Assembly: GCA_026415395.1 (NCBI GenBank)
Contig: JAOAHD010000020.1
Coordinates: 1-64,000 of the forward strand
Source: Candidatus Binatia bacterium
GTDB lineage: Bacteria; Desulfobacterota; Binatia; HRBIN30
Reading direction: 5' to 3'
Length of the DNA stretch: 64,000 nt
The position numbers and the translations under genes are program-made. Each line of letters begins with the position of its first letter. The first letter of the stretch is position 1. The notes under the pieces are model-generated. The model was not told the origin of the DNA, ran no database searches, and saw nothing but the letters and a program-made list of their open reading frames with translations. Below, one piece after another: positions 62,092 to 64,000 of this stretch.

Positions 62092-62158
62092 CAATTTCCG
62101 TCTCGGGGGCTGCGTGCCGGTGCACTGCCCGCACGGCCCCCCGGTGGGCTCTCGCAGT

Positions 62159-63439
62159 TTAACGGAAGCGAAAGGTGTCCGGCAGTCCCACCCCAATCGC
62201 ATGGCGCCGCAGCCAGTCGAGCGCAATTTGCGAAGCGAGTAACTTGATCCAATCGCGCGTGCCCCACAATTGGTAGCGCCGCACGAACAGCTGGTCGGCC
62301 GTGCTCAGCGCAAAACACACCGTGCCAACGGGCTTATCCGGCGAGCCACCTTCGGGGCCAGCAATGCCCGTGATGCTCAAACCAACGTCCGCCCCGAAGC
62401 GCTCCCGCACCCCGCGTGCCATTTCCCCAGCGGTCTGCTCACTAACCGCGCCATAGGCTGCCAACGTCTCCGCTCGTACACCGAGCAATGCTTGCTTCGC
62501 TTCGTTGCTGTAAGCCACCACCCCGCCGAGAAAGTACGTCGAGCTACCCGGAACATTGGTGATTCGGTGGCCAACGAGCCCGCCCGTGCACGATTCCGCC
62601 ACAGCGAGTCGCCAACCCCGTCTGCGGAGCTCCTGGCCGACAACCTCTTCCATCGTGGCATCACCTTCGGCGTAGCAATACGCGCCGAGGCGCTCGCGTA
62701 GGCGATCGCCCCATTCGGCAAGGTGGCGCTCCGCCTGCTGGGGTGAACCGTGTACGGTGAGCCGCACGGAAATTTGCGGAAAGGCAGCGCGGAAGTGCAA
62801 ACGACCGCACTCTGCCGGCACCACGCCGGCAACCAATTCGTCCAACGCCGACTCGCTGATGCCAAACGTCTGAAACTCGCGGGTCAAATACACCACGTCG
62901 CGCCCGCGGTGCTCCGTTAGCCACGGGAGAACTTGGTCCATGAACATCGGCTTCATTTCTCGCGGTACACCCGGGAGCGCAAACAAGTGGCGCAGCCCGA
63001 ACTCCGTATGCAAGTCGAGCCGAAAGCCCGGCGCTGTACCCAGCGGGTTGGGCAAGATCACCGCGCCCTGAGGAAAGCGAGCCTGCTTGAGATTGTTCTC
63101 CGGCATCTCGCGACCCATGGCCGCAAATCGCTGGCGGATACTGGCGGCAACCTGCTCGTCCAGAACAAGCGGCCGCTGCGCAAGTTCCGCGATGGCTTCC
63201 GTGGTCAAATCATCGGCCGTCGGCCCTAAACCTCCGGTGCTGATCACTACTTCGGCCTCGCGCATCGCCTCCTTCCAGGCCCAGATGATGCACCCCCGGT
63301 CGTCCCCCACGACAAGGATCGCAGGGACTTCGAATCCGGCCGCAAACAAGCGGTCGGCCAAGAAGTTGGCATTCGTGTCCACCGTGCGGCCGCTCGTCAG
63401 CTCATCTCCAGTACTAATGAGCGCAACTCGTTCGATCAT
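62159..63439 (-). CDS. cinA: CinA-family nicotinamide-nucleotide amidohydrolase/pyrophosphatase
   Basis: The 426-residue two-domain protein has an N-terminal MoCF-like COG1058 pyrophosphatase domain (VALISTGDELTSGRTVDTNANFLADRLFAAGF; STGGLGPTADDLTTEAIA; LFALPGVPREMKPMF). The C-terminal PncC deamidase domain has LAVAESCTGGLVGHRITNVPGSSTYFLGGVVAYSNEAK and SITGIAGPEGGSPDKPVGTV. It recycles NMN/ADP-ribose and is often co-induced with competence or recA. ATG 63439 is chosen over an in-frame start at 63466. Confidence 0.95.
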   Translation of the reverse strand: MIERVALISTGDELTSGRTVDTNANFLADRLFAAGFEVPAILVVGDDRGCIIWAWKEAMREAEVVISTGGLGPTADDLTTEAIAELAQRPLVLDEQVAASIRQRFAAMGREMPENNLKQARFPQGAVILPNPLGTAPGFRLDLHTEFGLRHLFALPGVPREMKPMFMDQVLPWLTEHRGRDVVYLTREFQTFGISESALDELVAGVVPAECGRLHFRAAFPQISVRLTVHGSPQQAERHLAEWGDRLRERLGAYCYAEGDATMEEVVGQELRRRGWRLAVAESCTGGLVGHRITNVPGSSTYFLGGVVAYSNEAKQALLGVRAETLAAYGAVSEQTAGEMARGVRERFGADVGLSITGIAGPEGGSPDKPVGTVCFALSTADQLFVRRYQLWGTRDWIKLLASQIALDWLRRHAIGVGLPDTFRFR

Positions 63440-63840
63440 ACCGTGAGCGTTACCCCATCGCTGCACGCGCTTCCAGGTGATGGACCGAGATCAACTTTTG
63501 CGCCGCTTCACACGGCCGCAGTTTGACCAGAAAACCGCGATGCCAGAACCTGGGCACCGATCTCTAAAGCAGAACGGGGCGTTCTCGCTCCGAGCCCAAG
63601 CGATCACCTGTCCACGGCAGTCGCTCGAGGGACTCTGGTTGGGCAGCGACATTTGTAGAGCGGCGCGCACACCTGCTTGCACGGCGAGCGAGCGTCAAGG
63701 CGCCCATCGCAGGCGGGCAGCGGATCCGCGCTCCGCCTGACACAATGAACCCAACGATGCACCCGTGGTCCGCGCGGGTTGGATCCGACCTGCCTGAGAG
63801 CTGTGGCTGCTCCCGTCGCTGCCGGGAGGGCTGCTTATAT
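63440..63840. other. Intergenic region before the cinA-recA operon
   Basis: 400 bases lie between the pgpA stop and cinA start, both minus strand. This is where the SOS/competence promoter of the cinA-thpR-recA operon is expected. Open frames on both strands show no family match. I could not identify a LexA site with confidence. Confidence 0.45.
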
Positions 63841-64000
63841 TCAGCCGAGCCACAACACGGCTCGGAGGCAAATTTGCGTATACAGGCCAGCCACAACGTC
63901 GTCGAGCACAACTCCCCAGCCGCCACCGACTTCACGGTCGATCCAGGCCGCGGGAAACGGCTTCAGCACATCGAACAAGCGGAACAACAAAAAGGCAGCG
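63841..64000 (-). CDS. pgpA: Phosphatidylglycerophosphatase A, C-terminal part (cut by window end)
   Basis: Reading the minus strand from the window end gives AAFLLFRLFDVLKPFPAAWI, then DREVGGGWGVVLDDVVAGLY and TQICLRAVLWLG before TGA at 63841. The FDxxKPxP, GGxGVxxDDxxAG pattern is the PgpA signature, including metal-binding DD. The enzyme dephosphorylates phosphatidylglycerol phosphate in the inner membrane. pgpA upstream of cinA is a common arrangement. The N-terminal two thirds lie beyond the window. Confidence 0.88.
   Translation of the reverse strand, partial: AAFLLFRLFDVLKPFPAAWIDREVGGGWGVVLDDVVAGLYTQICLRAVLWLG

Noticed and set aside
63844-63864. Perfect 7-bp hairpin CCGAGCC/GGCTCGG as a terminator
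   Set aside because: It lies at the end of the pgpA coding sequence and has no T-tract, so chance within GC-rich coding DNA is as likely.
63477-63935. Open frames on both strands between pgpA and cinA
   Set aside because: No recognisable domain or SD; the minus-strand frame overlaps the real pgpA coding sequence in another frame.

Overview
The window is GC-rich, densely coded bacterial chromosome. Two things point to Candidatus Binatia/Binatota (Desulfobacterota-like) or a close relative. Several exported proteins end in paired EF-hand repeats of the VTVDELV...NIAL type that I associate with that group, and the housekeeping order is proteobacterial/deltaproteobacterial: pheA-hisC-tyrA-aroA-cmk-rpsA-ihfB and cinA-thpR-recA. 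The taxonomic placement is an inference; no rRNA gene is present.

Layout. 1-220: a 5'-truncated tRNA-Arg and a tRNA-His. 309-5656 (minus): a VOC protein, then a block of exported-protein genes: a cohesin-like membrane-anchored protein, a subtilisin-like protease with an EF-hand tail, a beta-propeller protein with an EF-hand tail, and a protein with a small wHTH-like/coiled-coil module. Three of these four genes carry frameshifts or in-frame stops. 6080-8856 (plus): MoxR ATPase, CoxE-type VWA protein, PEBP protein. 8961-13822: an RND efflux pair with a divergent TetR regulator and a perfect inverted-repeat operator between them. 13833-14294: a secreted, membrane-anchored protein whose core is close to eukaryotic ubiquitin. 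14643-22390 (minus): the aromatic amino acid/ribosomal S1 supraoperon with a HIT-family gene at its end.

22814-37809 is a mixed accessory stretch: pectinacetylesterase-family exoenzyme, LarC, FGGY kinase, DUF3467 protein, alpha/beta hydrolase, bactofilin, OppDF ATPases without permeases, aldehyde dehydrogenase, small cytochrome c, a UvrC-like GIY-YIG protein, WS/DGAT acyltransferase, initiator tRNA and two small Cys-rich proteins. 38078-44809 (plus) is a complete seven-gene Mrp Na+/H+ antiporter operon ending in a Na+/Ca2+ exchanger. 44893-53203 holds an acyl-CoA dehydrogenase, a spacer rich in small palindromic repeats, bioB, a saccharopine-dehydrogenase-like protein, a histidine phosphatase, a MAPEG protein, a BtuF-like protein with a zinc ribbon, and miaB. 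53174-64000 (minus) is an informational cluster: pgpA, cinA, thpR, recA, pilT, recX, alaS, phoH, ybeY and a sensor kinase.

Most interesting signals: (1) the ubiquitin-like exported protein, which has lost six of seven ubiquitin lysines and the C-terminal GlyGly; (2) a cohesin-like anchor protein encoded in line with EF-hand-tailed ('dockerin-like') exoproteins, suggesting a surface assembly; (3) the concentration of three in-frame stops and two frameshifts in exactly that block, while every other gene looks intact.
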